From positions 4,770,480 through 4,834,479 of the forward strand of contig OZ004593.1 of NCBI GenBank assembly GCA_963924555.1: DNA of 64,000 nt. Direction: 5' to 3'. This DNA is from Crambe crambe (Eukaryota > Porifera > Demospongiae > Poecilosclerida > Crambeidae). Below, in pieces: positions 23,205 to 36,179 of the stretch; position 1 is the first letter of the stretch; every line of letters starts with the position of its first letter. Position numbers and translations under genes: made by a program. Under the pieces are notes generated by a model, which ran no database searches, was not told where the DNA came from, and worked only from the letters and a program-made list of their open reading frames with translations.

Positions 23205-25023
23205 ATGCGGTAAGTAGCTAACTCGAGTCAAATTATTATCTCCCTTTTTTATTCTTAGCTTAGGAGAAGTTAATAGCCACCCCCCCAGATATTGAAGTGG
23301 GTGTGGTTATGTGGCTGCCTCTTTGTTCTACTTCATGCATTATAATTGTATAGGTCACTATCATTCGTAGTGATTCTTTTACTTGCTCTGTGGAGAAGGA
23401 GTTCAGCTCAAGCTCTATGCAGAGTTGATGGTAACATCATAATGTCTAGAATTAAGTTCCTTCAGTAGCTACATAGCTGCTATTCATAATTATTGATGAG
23501 GTAGTACAAATTTAGCTGTGATTTCTAATTTACATAATATAAGCTACAGAAGTTTTTCCTGTACACTATTGATACTATACCTTCACCATTTGAATCATTG
23601 AATACATAACTTATTGAGCTATGTGTGTATGGATGTGTAATTATCATTATAATAATTATGACATGCACAGATTATCTCACTGATGTTATCCTTTCTAAAG
23701 ATCAGAATGGACGCTTTCAATTCCCTTCTGTGCTTAGATTAGATGGCCCCTGCCCAGATGTCCCGGGACGTGGAGAGAGAGTCTTTATCCTTTTTGATCT
23801 TCAACCACCTTCACTCCCCAGATTGGCACCAACCACACAGGGGAAATCACTTGACGTGTTATTCAACCCAACAAATTCTCCTTACTGTATAGCTGCTACT
23901 GTCAGCACTCCAATGGGAGAAAATAATCTTCTTCTGAATCTATATTATAATCATGAAAATATTGTTGGATTTGTTAGAATGAGCCCTACATCTCTGTTGT
24001 TGAATTTTGGTGCTGCAGAAGCAGTAACATTCTCTATTAGTGGTCGCCTGCCTGAAGCTGATACAACTGGATCACAGGGATACAGTCACATCCAAATCTG
24101 TGTGACACGCAGCGAAGCAGTACTATATATCAACTGTAAAGAAATTGAACGACAAGCATATGCTGGAATTCCTCCCATTTCATCGACCACTTTTTTAACA
24201 ATACTCCAATCATCGTTGATAGACCCTACAAATAGATTCACTGTATGTATTGCACATACATCAGTCATGCTTAGGGTATTTTAAGAGCATAGCAATCAGT
24301 TCTGCACCTTCTGCCTATATGTAGCTAGCTAGCTATTGGTTGCAGCTAATAATTTCATGCATTATTTGCAGAGTCTGCAGCTTCCATACAAGCGAAATCA
24401 GACAAATTCAGTAGCAATTTTTGGAAAAAAAGTGAACTGATTATTTAAATTTGGGCAAACATTATAGGCAGAAAATGAGTGAACTGATAATAGAGTTACT
24501 GAACTCCCTACTGTTACAGTGAAGATGAGTGTAATCTTTGATTCATTATAGGGAAGAGTGGCACAATTGTATTCAGCACAATGTCAATCGAGTGTCATGA
24601 TGTAGGAGTTAGTCAATGTCCAATGCAATGCTTTCCAACTCAATTGTTCTAGACCAAGTCTCCTTGATGGTATCAACATTGAAAAAGTGATCAATTCGCA
24701 ATTCAGACCTGTTCCTGATGTAAGTATTGTGTTACTATTAATGTTTGCCATTATTAGCTAGATTACTATTGGTGTTAGTATCAACATCACACCAGAAGTT
24801 CTACTAGTTCTCAACCCACAACACCAACTACTACTGAAAGTGCATCAACAACTAACATAATCATTGGATTCACTGTTGCCTTCCTCCTCCTCCTCCTCCT
24901 TGGGATAGTGACCATCTTAGTCTTCGTCAACGAGAAGAAAAAAACCCAAAAAACCACAAAAATGACAAGAAATCCAGCCAAAGACGAGCCAGTTGAAGAG
25001 CCATCACCGACCATTATGGAGTG
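23205..25023 (+). pseudogene. Receptor C1: laminin-G-like receptor with nonsense codon
   Basis: Exon 1 ends ATGCG|GT (start at 23205). Exon 2, 23354-23430, completes the signal peptide MRSLSFVVILLLALW. Exon 3, 23671-24242, carries a laminin-G/TSPN-like domain of about 190 residues (VLRLDGPCPD..., IAATVSTPMGENNLLLNLYY, VLYINCKEIE). Exon 4, from 24552, should be the Cys-rich segment but has TAG at 24603-24605 where copy C2 has CAG, and a deletion near 24668. The last exon, about 24790-25023, has a short stalk, a helix IIIGFTVAFLLLLLLGIV and a tail ending DEPVEEPSPTIME. The homologue at 32.4-36.2 kb is intact, so this copy is decayed, or at best makes a secreted laminin-G fragment. Confidence 0.72.
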
Positions 25024-25775
25024 AACCTATTTTACTCTTAATAGATTGCTTTGAGAATTTCTACCCCTGGAAGTGCTTGAGTTTTAGCTTTTTTACTCCC
25101 AGTTATGTAGTTTTTAAACTACCCAGTCCAACTACTATCACTCACATTAATGTATGAGTGCTTATTTTATGTTTTTGTCATGTTACTTAATTGCCTAAGA
25201 TATACCATTCTTCCCCTAGGTGAGTTCAAGGCTAGGGCGAGACATGCTGGGTGAATACCCACCTGGTTGGTTTACTCAACCTGGCGAAAAGTATGATAAT
25301 CATAGTTGTCTCGAAACCAATGTTCTAATTATTTTGATATCTTCAGCACATATATACTGGCAACAAGCAAGGGTTAAGCTTGCTCTGCATGCATGCAGAA
25401 GGTAGCTAATGAAAGTTTTGATAAACATTGCTCATCTGTAGCTATTTAGAGCAATTCCATGTTAGTTTTGTTGTTATTATTGTTGTGTTATAGTTCTTTT
25501 TGTTGTTACTTCTTAACCACAATATCATAGGAGTTTTGTTTCAATTGTGCTGCTTATTCTTAATGCTTCTGCTTCCTAGCTACACTAAAAAATTAAGGAG
25601 CTATAGCTATAGTTAAAAAGATTGCAAAATTGGCATGAAGTTCCAGTAGATGTCATTATCCTCTCTCTTTACCACCTTCAAGCTTTTTTCCATAATGAGA
25701 TACAAAGAGGACTTGCTGGTAATCGATTAATATTATTTTTACCCCTTAGGCTGAACTATATTATAATTTATAATG
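25024..25775. other. 3' flank of C1 and A/T-rich spacer
   Basis: Contains the TTTCTACCCCTGG flank and the GAGACATGCTGGGTGAATA block shared with 12930 and 36540, then family-A-like upstream words (TTGTTTCAATTGTGCTGCTT near 25537, as in the A6/A8 signal exon, with no usable start). This suggests an eroded family-A first exon. No gene. Confidence 0.5.
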
Positions 25776-25779
25776 CACA

Positions 25780-28700
25780 GGATTAGGAAAGTATCAGCTT
25801 TTACCAGAGTTCAGCACAGCATCTCGAGATCTGGATCAATTGGATACAATGACATGTTTTTCACCAGATGAAATAGTAGACCGTATTCGTGAAAGTAATA
25901 AGTGCAACCAAGATAATTTCCAAGGTATGTATAGAATTGTATATCATTAATTATAGCTCTCCAGAATAGCATAAATTTTAAGATCTATATTGTACATAAT
26001 CAGATAAGCTACCACCTAGTGTTCAAGTTAGAGATGAGGCTGATGTTTTAGACTACAGAAGTACTCAGGAGTCATGTGCAAGGTGGGTATAATAAATATC
26101 TATTTATTGAATTATTATAATGTTGATAATAATAATTATCATTGCAGAATGTTAATAATTATCATTGCAGATTTGTTATTGAACATGGACGTATCAGTCA
26201 TAATCACACACTAGGGGTGTTCACAGTGGTTGGTACGACAGGAAATGCTCATGCAGTACGATTATTTCCCAGTGAATCATGCACCTGTTCTTCCACTGGC
26301 CAGTGCTATCATCGACTAGCTGTTCGTATGAGTATAGGACTGGATAATAAGCAAAATAAATCTTTCTCAATTACGGTGTAATACTCGATCAAGAAGTGAA
26401 AAGAGGTCTGGACGCAAGACACCAAGACCAGGAGATCTTGATATTATTCCAGCTCCTGATGCAACTCCTACAATAAGGTAAGAAGACAATTAATCTGTAA
26501 TCTGTAAAGTTAGTATGAGTACTGTACAGAAAGAAGAGGAAGCTGATGATACTGAGAGCAACCTTAGACGATCTGATGTGAGAGATGTTTCACTCATCAA
26601 AGTATGGCTACATGAAATTAATTCACTATTATTTTCAGAATTTGAAAGTGAATAACACCAAGAATAATTCCCTGAATCCAAACTGTGTTGATCAGGTAAC
26701 AATGTTATTATTGTCATCATTAATTAATTTTGTATTATTTATGTAGAATGGCAGTCAATCAACTTCAGGTTAGAATGTGTGCATATTTGAGCTGGTATGG
26801 ATATTTTTTTGTTTCAGCATCAAGGAAAAGAAAACGTTGTGGAGTGTGTGATGGATGTTTGGCTAATGATTGTGGTTCTTGTCAATTTTGTCAAGATAAA
26901 GTCAAATTCGGCGGGAAGGGAGTAAAAAAAAACAATGTTGTGTTAAAAGAAGATGTAAAAAGTTGCGAATGGATCTAGAAGGTATGTATATTATAAATAA
27001 TCATATTTTGATGTAATAGTGCCTCTGGCAGTTTCCCATCAACAGAAGCAGCAGAGGGATGGAATATCAGTGCCACCAGTAGTTCCACAAGAACAGAAGC
27101 CACCAGCACTTCCACAAGAACAGAGGCCACCAGCACTTTCACAGAAGGATGAGGATGAGGTAGCTATATATCATTATAATCATATAAATTATCATTATAA
27201 TCATATAAAGTTTCCATATAATAGCTATGCATGCCACAGGTGAGGAATATATTGCTGAATAATGATAAATATCTCGTCTCTACAATAAATGGTTGCCAAG
27301 TCTATGTGAGAGATTTGAAGATACTCAATGGTAGTTTATGGTTAAATGATAGGGTATGTATGTTGTATGCTGCAACTCCACGTTGTAATTTTTGTTGACC
27401 GCACATAAAAAGAGAATAAAGACATCGCTCTGAAACGGATGAATAGAGCGAGCCAGTAAGAAAACAGTTTTGTCTAATACTTTATACTACTCATTTTGAT
27501 ACTTAAAACAAAATTTTAAACCCTAGTTCATTGATATGGCTAGTTTTTGCCGTGGTTGGTAAATTTATGGAGAAGAAAACTGTGTGAAAGGTTTTCTGTG
27601 TTGAATTAAACTATTTTGCATTAAATTTTCCACCAAATGGTATACATAGAGATAAAGTTTGTTATAGAATGCTTTTTTTTCTAAGACTTGAATATTACTG
27701 GAAAAAAATCTGGGTTTTCTAAGTTCAGGAGGCCATTAATGTGTGTAATTGTGTGCTCAATTTACCAGTCTGGGAGAAGTTTACCATAAAAAATAACTAG
27801 TTGATATTGTAGCTACATAAAAGTAGTTTTGCATGTCCATAGTTAGGGGAGTTAACTTTTAGTGTAGGCCTTGAGTTACACATTATATTTATGCTACAAC
27901 CATCCATAGCTCATGGGGTATCTTTATCAGGACCAAATTTATAACAGGATATGATTGTTCTAGTTTCAGTAATAATGATTGATTATTTTGTTATTATAAG
28001 ATGGGTAAACTGAGACTCAGTGTGCATCGAAAAAATGAGAAACGAAAAAAGTATGGATTTTATCCAATTCGAATACCACGTAGTGATATCTCAGTGCTGA
28101 CTGTCTCCATACCACTAGAAAAGCTCTCTTTTATTATATCATTGCCACGATCTCTATTAACTGAGTCTCCATTAGATTCCATTGAAAAATTGCATTCCAG
28201 AGTCACTTCAGCAAAAATTCTCCCTAAAGGTGATTATTAATAATTATAGCTAGTCATGATATTAAACTATTTCAGTCCCATAACTTGTAATAATCAGGAT
28301 GGATCAATGCAACTGAGCACACAGGGTTGGAGGGAGTGATGGTGTTATGCAAAATTGTGTCACGATCTGCTTCCTCTGGAGAAGAAATTTATTTCAGTTT
28401 GAGAGTAAAAGCTGATTTTTCCTGGTCATTGTGTTTATTGGGAGAACAAATTGATACAACCTTGTCTCCTTTTGCATCCCAACTACCACAGTTTACGGTC
28501 TCAGTTGCTGATATTGAAGTCATCATCAAAGAACTTGATGCTGGCACCATTTGTGTTGGAAATAATGATGCCAAATTTTCCACTTTAATAGAGAAGCATG
28601 ATGGGAAATTCATGAATGTAGCAGGTACGTAGCAACTATAGCTATAGTGATTAATTTATATTGGAATCACACTGAATGCATCATGTATATACGTAGGCTC

Positions 28701-30915
28701 TGAAGTCATAGCTACAGTGGATGTTCGATTCAATTCCACAATCAGACACAAAGCATGTGAAGTATTGATCTCAGGGGTACAGAGATGTCCTGCATGCGAA
28801 AAACACCGAAAGGCCTTACACTCCATGCTTACTAGACATAATTCATCAAAGCCTGTGACAAGTACAGCCCCTAGCAGCCACGTCAACTATCGATATCTGT
28901 CATCTTCAGAAAAAAATCTTAGATTACAGAATATGCACACCCTTCAGAGACAGACAAAGTTACGACTAGATCGTATCTCAGCAAAGATCACTCAGATCAC
29001 TGAGGAGATGGGAGTAGATGTGGATGAAGCTACTCACACAGATCTGGTAGATATAATGGAAGAAAACAGAGGTATCGTCAGTGCCGATTTTCCTGAAAAC
29101 TCATTTCAAAAACTTTTCTGGGAACAGCAACAGAAGGCAGCATCCTTGAAAAATGCACGATCAATGAGATGGCATCCTTTAATGATAAAATGGTGCCTCT
29201 ATTTGAGACACTTATCTAGCAGAGCCTATGAGACCCTTAGGGACAGTGGCTGCATTGTGCTGCCATCCCAGCGAACTCTGAGGGACTATACCTATTATGT
29301 GCAATCCAGCACAGGATTCTCTGCCGAAGTGGATAAGCAGCTTATAGATGCTACCAAACCTGATCAGGCAAAAGAATGGGAGAAATGTGTAGTACTTGTC
29401 ATGGATGAAATGCACCTGAGGGAAGACCTTGTGTACGATAAGCACTCTGGAGCACTCATTGGATTTGCCAATATTGGAGACACAAATGAACAGCTCCTCC
29501 AGTTTCAGCAGCTAGTGGAGAGAGATGAGACAACTGATGACCAACCATTGGCCAAGACAGTGCTAGTTTTTATGGTTCGAGGTCTCTTTTCATCACTTCA
29601 ATTCCCCTATTCCCAATTTCCATGTGCCACACTATCTGGTGACTTACTGTTTGACCCATTCTGGGAAGCAGTATATCGTTTGGAAAGAATTGGTTTGAAG
29701 GTGCTAGCTGCTACTGCTGATGGAGCTTCTGCCAATCGGCGTCTGATGAAAATTCATAAAACCAAATGCAAGCATGGTGAAGTAGTATACAAGGTGACAA
29801 ACCCATATACTGCAGAGAAGAGGCAGCTATACTTCTTCTCAGACCCTAATAAAAACTGTGAGAAATGCTTGGGCAAGTTCCAAAAGAAATCTCTGGGTGA
29901 GCAACATTAATTATTAACAGTAGATCATGTCATTATTATTAATTATTTCTAGTGCAATGGCAAAGAAATCAAGTGGAACCAATTGCTTAGTCTTTATCAC
30001 AGAGATGCTGGAGCTGAGAGAGAGTTTCCTGGGCTGGCAATTGCCCCAAAGTTAAAACGTGAACATGTTTATCTCACATCTTTCTCGAAAATGAGAGTAG
30101 ATTTGGCCGCTCAGGTATATTGATCAGAATCATCACAAATAGTAATAGCTAAATCACACACAATAATAGGTTATGAGTGAAACAGTGAGCAAGGCATTGC
30201 AGTTGATGGGAGGACCAGATACTAATGAAACAGTCAAATTTGTTTCAATGTTTGATAAGTTTTTCGATTGTTTGAATGTCAACTCCTATAATACTGGACG
30301 ACTGCAACGGAAAGTTTTTAAGCAGCCTTATCGGTCGGCAACTAATTTTAGGCTAAAGGTTGAACTGAATGCATGATTATAGCTACTCCTACCTTTGATG
30401 ATTTTTTAAAATTATTATAGTGGCTAAAGGAGGAATTTCTTGTTTATTTGGATGATTGGAAGGAGAGTGTAAAAGGAAGGAAAGGGTTTTCCAAAGTTGA
30501 AAAAAAGAAAATGCTCCTTAGCCCTGAGACCTTGCTGGGTTTGAGAATGACAGGTAGCTATAAGAGCATCCTGTTAGCTTGCTACAATAATTATATTAAT
30601 TTCCTTGTTATAGTATTATCATTTACGGAATTGGTGCCATATCTGTTTTCCATTGATGGAGTGAAAGTTTTTTTGAGTGAGCACCTTTGCCAGGATCCAC
30701 TAGAAAAGTTTTTTGGGTGCCAGCGACAAAGAGGTGGAACTCATGATAATCCTAGTGTCAAAGAATTCATCAACAACACTCAAGCACTACGGGTGATTAA
30801 TACATTTTGCAGAGGTCCTGTTAGAGGCAATTGCAGAGCTCACAGTTCCAAACCTGATTTGGAAAAAGAAAATGCACCCATTCCAAAGCGGAGAAGGATT
30901 TCCAAACATGAATGA
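25780..30915 (+). pseudogene. P-element/THAP9-like transposase gene with SWIM, CXXC and Ulp1-like parts
   Basis: About 14 short exons. 25781-25925 unknown. 26171-26470 has a SWIM finger (CTCSSTGQCYH). 26819-26980 has a CXXC finger (CGVCDGC...CGSCQFCQDKVKFGG). 27019-27159 is a Pro/Gln linker. 27240-27356 ends GSLWLND, like the start of Ulp1/C48 domains. Further exons lie at about 28001-28229, 28299-28624 and 28697-29895. The last holds RCPACEKHRKALHSM and an RNase-H-like core (VLVMDEMHLRED; ATADGASANRR, two candidate catalytic Asp). C-terminal exons run to 30915, with LEKFFGCQRQRGG and a basic end PKRRRIS. Frames break after the SWIM finger, in the A9 run at 26924-26932 within CXXC, and near 29848, where the usual His-containing segment after DP is lost. 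It resembles a transposon-derived nuclear DNA-binding protein, probably inactive here. Confidence 0.68.
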
Positions 30916-30980
30916 ATCATTATTATAATTGTATTCAGAAAATAATATACGTATGCATGCATGAATTCTGTTATAATTAA

Positions 30981-32064
30981 TTAGCTACTTGATTTATCTG
31001 TGATGAGGACTTTGCGCAGCCCTTTAGAACGTTGGAGGGACTTTTTCGACCTCTGCTTATAAAGTTCTAACCACGCACCAGCAAATGAGAACCCCCTTAT
31101 CTTGATCCACTCTTCAACAATCATTTTCAGCAACTCCTTCCCAATTTCGACATTTATATCCAGTGCAACTATAGACCAATTCATTTTCACTTCTTCATCT
31201 CTCATCACTTCTTCCATGATTTCTTCTTTTTTCCCAATGATATTTCTCTAGCCTTGCTCCTACAATAGTACCTCCTAATGACATTTTCTATGGCAATGAA
31301 AACGTCAAATGCATCATCTGATACAAAATATAAGCCACCTCTGTTCACATTGAGGATCCAGTTGCTGGAAGATGGGACTGCTGCTTCTTCTATAGCCAGC
31401 TCTTCATCCAAAAGCTCCTCTAAACTCAATAACCACTCCATAGATTTTTTCATCACTCTGTCCTTCACAGTTCTATATATGTATCCAGCAGCATACCTCA
31501 AAGCGTTAGTCTCTTGATAAGACAAAGGACATGCTGCTGTAACAGTAGATCCCCCATCTTGTTCATCAATGGAAGTAAACACCATGGCCATCATTTTTCT
31601 AAAAATCCTATCAGTGATATTTTGGAAAAGTAGCTATGGGAGATTCAGCACATTTTGGTGATGACACCAAGAATTTCTTCCACATTACGACGAATTCATC
31701 TGATGAACGAATGCTATGGTAAATCCCCCACATTTTCTCTCTTTGTTTTTGAATATTTACAGCTGACTTAGTCAGAGCTGTTTCAAGTTTGCTATGGATT
31801 AAAGCAGCAAAACTTGAAAGCTGACTTTCATTCTTGCAGTCCAGGCACCATGCATATAACTCTCTTGCAGCTTGCAGAGATGCAGAAGCATTTGATGAAG
31901 GAAGTTTAAACCCATCATCTTCCAAAATGTCTTTTACTGCCTGAATGAATATCTCAGACTGAGAGGGGCCTAAACAGTGAATTATATAGCTATAATAGCT
32001 GGTTTAAAGGAAATTTACTATGCTTACTTGCAGTTGAAGACGTTTCTCCTATAGCTTCAGCCAT
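30981..32064 (-). pseudogene. Transposon-associated protein convergent with the P-element-like gene
   Basis: Starts MAEAIGETSSTA at 32064 with a 5' mini-exon ending near 32027 (donor GTAAGC). The next exon begins near 31972 (TTTAG acceptor) and reads SQSEIFIQAVKDILEDDGF. The frame changes near 31611, by a small intron or an indel. It resumes with ALRYAAGYIYRTV, similar to a transposase C-terminal motif, and GGLYFVSDDAFDVF. A second frame change falls in the A6 run near 31227-31232. The continuation ends at a stop at 30981. Its 3' end is only 65 bases from that of the plus-strand transposase gene. Function unknown; it may belong to the same transposon or be a domesticated partner. Confidence 0.6.
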
Positions 32065-32403
32065 TATTCGCTACAACTATGCTGTAATTATAATAATTTC
32101 TACCATTAAACTTGGTATAATAGAGAATCAACACTGCCTAGCTACCGTTTAGCAACGTATTTGCTGACTCAGCAAACAACGCGGATTGTATTCTAAAATC
32201 TCGCGCGAACCACCCGTTTCCAATCCCGTGTCCGGAGGTTATAGTATCTATGACGTAGTCTAGTATATCTATGGCAAAACTTTATCGTGGTCCGCGATCC
32301 CAGATCCTATCACGCTGTTCTTCTCTAAGGCGGCGCCCTAAGGCGAAGTGCAGCTTCTCCATAACTCCACAAGAACCCCTGTTTGCACTCTCTTATTGCA
32401 AAG
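32065..32403. promoter_or_regulatory. Divergent upstream region between the transposon-associated gene and receptor C2
   Basis: The two start codons face away from each other across 339 bases. The right half is unusually GC-rich for this window (CTCTAAGGCGGCGCCCTAAGGCG near 32322). The equivalent region before C1 (23080-23200) is also CpG-rich (CACGTCGCGACGTCGGTGC). No specific binding site was assigned. Confidence 0.45.
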
Positions 32404-35400
32404 ATGCGGTAAGTAGCTATTAATTCGCCCAAGCGAGTGCATGAAAGTGGCCCTAGCTAAATCTATAGCTGGGCTGGTGCAGCCTAATAGCCTGGGTTGT
32501 GGATGCTCCTAGATCTAGCTGGGTTGGTGGCTTCAAAGAAAGAAAAAACACATTCTTACGATGGCATTAGCTATAATTTATATCCCACTGCTGCTAACAT
32601 TTTTGTTGTCTTGAGGGAGAGTAAGATGACTAACTTATAATCTGGATGAGCAGTAAGGAACTAGTGAATGTTCAGAAATCACCATCAGTCAGGAACCTGA
32701 GGGATGGCCCCCCAGACTTTATGGATAGTGGCTTCTCCAGATCTCTGGCATGTCTATTCGACATTTTATAATACACTTTGAGTACTACGTACTTGGCTAA
32801 GTGGGCATGTATTACTACATACAATCATGTAGTTATGAAATGGTCTGTAATTAACTACATGAAAAAGCAACATGTGATCACAAAAGAATATTAGCACCCA
32901 TTCATTCGACAGCATAAGAAACGACAATTCTGTAACAGCCATCTCTGCAGATGTGTCTTGTGCACATAAACTTCCAATAATAATAATAGACTATCTATGA
33001 AGTGATATGTGCATGCGCAGGTGTGATCATCAAAGGAAATAATAGTTGTTATATATTGAAAGTACAAGCCAAAGTATGCGAGTTATCTAATGTGTGACCA
33101 GTGCAATACAGATGTGTCATGTATACAGACTATTTTCTATTCACACTGTAGCGGTATATCTTTTCAAGAAGAAACTTGTAAGACAAAAACATGAATCTAA
33201 GCATGAACTTTTTGGGCATGAAATCTTTTCAAAAAGATCTTGATTTGGATCTTGGCATGAACTTTTGGCAGGGTAATGCATATTTTGTTCATAGTAAAAT
33301 TTTGAGGATATTGGGAGTTAAATATGTGACTAACTGATTTAATAGTAGAAGAATGGAAATTCAACTCAAAAAACTACCTATGTGAAGTTTTCTGAACTCC
33401 ACAGAAGAGTAAATAAATAATATTGACAGGGGCAGAAACACCACAACAAAAGTCGGGGGGGGGGGGGGGGGGCTGGTGGTACATACCACAATGTACATGT
33501 ATATTATTCAATTATCAACTGTCAAAAAGTGGGCATCAACTGTCAAAAAGGGGGGGGGGGGGGGTAGAGCCCCCCCTGTGTTCCCCCAGTATCTCTGCCA
33601 CTGTATAGTGAGTATAATAGTGAGGTAGTCATTGGAACTCCAAATTTGGAGTTAGTCCCATTTTTAACAGTGGGAAGTGCCCCCAGGATCTTCTGCACAT
33701 GCACTCAATCATCAAAAAAGATTGATCTTGCAGAAATACATAGCTCAGGAGTTTATTCAGAGAAATTACAGCCTATTGACAGGAGGTTTAATTTTTAAGT
33801 GCTAACATAATTGTACAGAATACTGAATCAACCACAATGTTATACATTCAACTTAACATAATAAGCTTAGCATCATGTGGGAGAAGTTATCATAACTGAG
33901 AGATATTGAAATGAAGTGGGTGTGGTTATGTGGCTAGCTCTCAGCTCTGATTATTGTATTATATATAGGTCACTATCATTCATAGTGATTCTTTTACTTG
34001 CTCTGTGGAGAAGAGGTTCATCTCAAGGTCTATGCCGAGTTGATGGTAATGTCAATGCCTATAGCTAACTGAGTAGCTAGCTATAACCGTACAAGTTGCA
34101 GTGCAATGGATAGGTGCATGGCGGGGAGTTCTATTTGCTACTCTGTAGTTACAATGGTGGCTAGCTGGCTACCATGTAATAATTCATGGCCGGAGGCACT
34201 GCTACAACTGGTACAGCCATGGCCGTACCACCATTCAGATTTTTTTTGTGTGTGTGTGTATGCAATTTGAATAATAACCGATGACTTATAAGTTAGTACA
34301 TGGTATTGCCTAGATCATACCAGATTGAAATTGAATCAATAATATTAAATTTTACTGGAGGGCTTTCCCCAGACCCCCCCCCCCCCCCCCCCCCAGATGG
34401 TAGCTTTGGCCGTACCACTACAAATGAGCCGGCTCCGGCTCTGGATATAGGAGAATTTTGTGATTTCAGCTACAAAGAAACTTTTTCCATACACTATTGA
34501 TACTATAGGCCCAAGCAGGAACAAGATCAGTTTGAACTTTACTTTGAACTAGCTAATTGGCTGGACATATCTGTGTGACACTTTATATTTGTGATTGCCT
34601 AACTAGAAATTTGAATCACTGAATAAATTATTTCCCATTACTTAGTGCTATGAGTGGATATGGATATCTGTAATTACTATTGCTATATGACATGTACAGA
34701 TTATCTCACTGATGTTATCCTTTCTGAAGATCAGACTGGAAGCTTTCAATTCACTGCTGTGCTTAGATTAGATGGCCCCTGCTCAAATGTCCCGGGACGT
34801 GGAGAGAGTGTTTTTATTGTTCAAGATAGTCAACCACCTCCAGCCCCACCCAGATTGGCACCAACCACACAGGGGAATTCACTTGATGTGTTATTCAACT
34901 CAACAAGTTCTCCTTACTGTATAGCTGCTACTATCAGCACTCCAATGGGAGAAAATAATCTTCTTCTGAATCTATATTATAATAATGAAAATATTGTTGG
35001 ATTTGTTAGAATGAGCCCTACATCTCTGTCGTTGAATCTTGGAGCTGCAGAAGCAGTAACACTCTCTCTTAGTGATCGCCTGCCTGCAGCTGATACACCT
35101 GGACCACAGGGATACAGTCACATCCAAATCTGTGTGACAAACAACGAAACAGTACTATATATCAACTGTGAAGAAATTGAAAGACGAACATATGCTGGAA
35201 TTCCTTCCATTTCATCGACCACTTTTTTGACATTACTCCAATTATCGCTGATAAACTCTACAAATAGATTCACTGTATGTATGCATATTATTATGCACAT
35301 ACATCAGTAAGGGTATATTAAGAGCATAGCAATCAGTTCTGCTCCTCCCTCAAGGCTTTTTCCCTCCACATTAGCTGCAGCTTTAATTCATTTTTTGTAG

Positions 35401-36179
35401 AGTCTGCAGCTTCCATAAAAGTGAAAACTGACAAATTCAGTAGCTATTAATTTAAGTGGACTGATTATTTATCGGCCATAAATTTTGGGCAAGCATTATA
35501 GACAGTAAAATGGGTGAACTGATAATAGAGTTACTGAACCTCCAATTGGATGAGTGTAATCTTGATTCGTTATAGGGAAGAGTGGCACAATTGTATTCAG
35601 CACAATGTCAATCGAGTGTCATGATGCAGGAGTTAGTCAATGTCCAATGCAATGCTTTCCAACTCAATTGTTCTAGACCAAGTCTCCTTGATCGTCCAAG
35701 AGGTATCACCATTGAAAAAGTGATCAATTCGCAATTCAGATCTGTTCCTGTAAGTGTCATATTACTATTAGTGTCTGCTCATAATGCTAGTTGGTGTTAT
35801 TACTCAGACCACTACTAATACTCAGACCACTACTAATACTCAGACCACTACTAATACCACTCAGACAACTACTAATACCACTCAGACAACTACTGATACC
35901 ACTCAGACCACTTCTACCAGAAGTTCTACTATGTCTCAACCCACAACACCAACTACTACTGAAAGTATATCGATAATTTCATATAATAACATAACAGCAG
36001 GAATCACTGGACTTATTGTTGTCACTTCCCTCATCCTCTTTCTCATCGTCTTCCTTGTGATAGTGGCCATCATAGTCCTCATCATCAAGAAAATAATAGA
36101 ACGCCCTCAAAGAAATCCAGCCAAAAACAAAGAACCATGCATCACTGACCAGAAAAGGAGCAGCGACCACCTTGTATGA
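32404..36179 (+). CDS. Receptor C2: laminin-G/TSPN-like ectodomain, Cys-rich segment, TM helix, truncated tail
   Basis: Five exons: 32404-32408 (just ATGCG), 33969-34045, 34700-35274, 35576-35749 and 35808-36179; 400 residues with all joins in frame. Signal peptide MRSLSFIVILLLALW. A laminin-G/TSPN-like domain follows at about residues 28-219 (VLRLDGPCSN, STPMGENNLLLNLYY, VLYINCEEIE), then a Cys-rich exon (AQCQSSVMM...VQCNAFQLNC) at about 220-277. The stalk is TQTTTNTTQTTTDT repeats. The helix starts ITGLIVVTSLILFLIVFLVI at about 318. The helix and RNPAKNK tail match A2, but an internal deletion removes the NCCYA segment and ends the protein at DHLV, so this tail lacks the conserved tyrosines. 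Intron 1 (1.56 kb) holds poly-G tracts. A ligand-binding or adhesion receptor is inferred. Confidence 0.78.
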
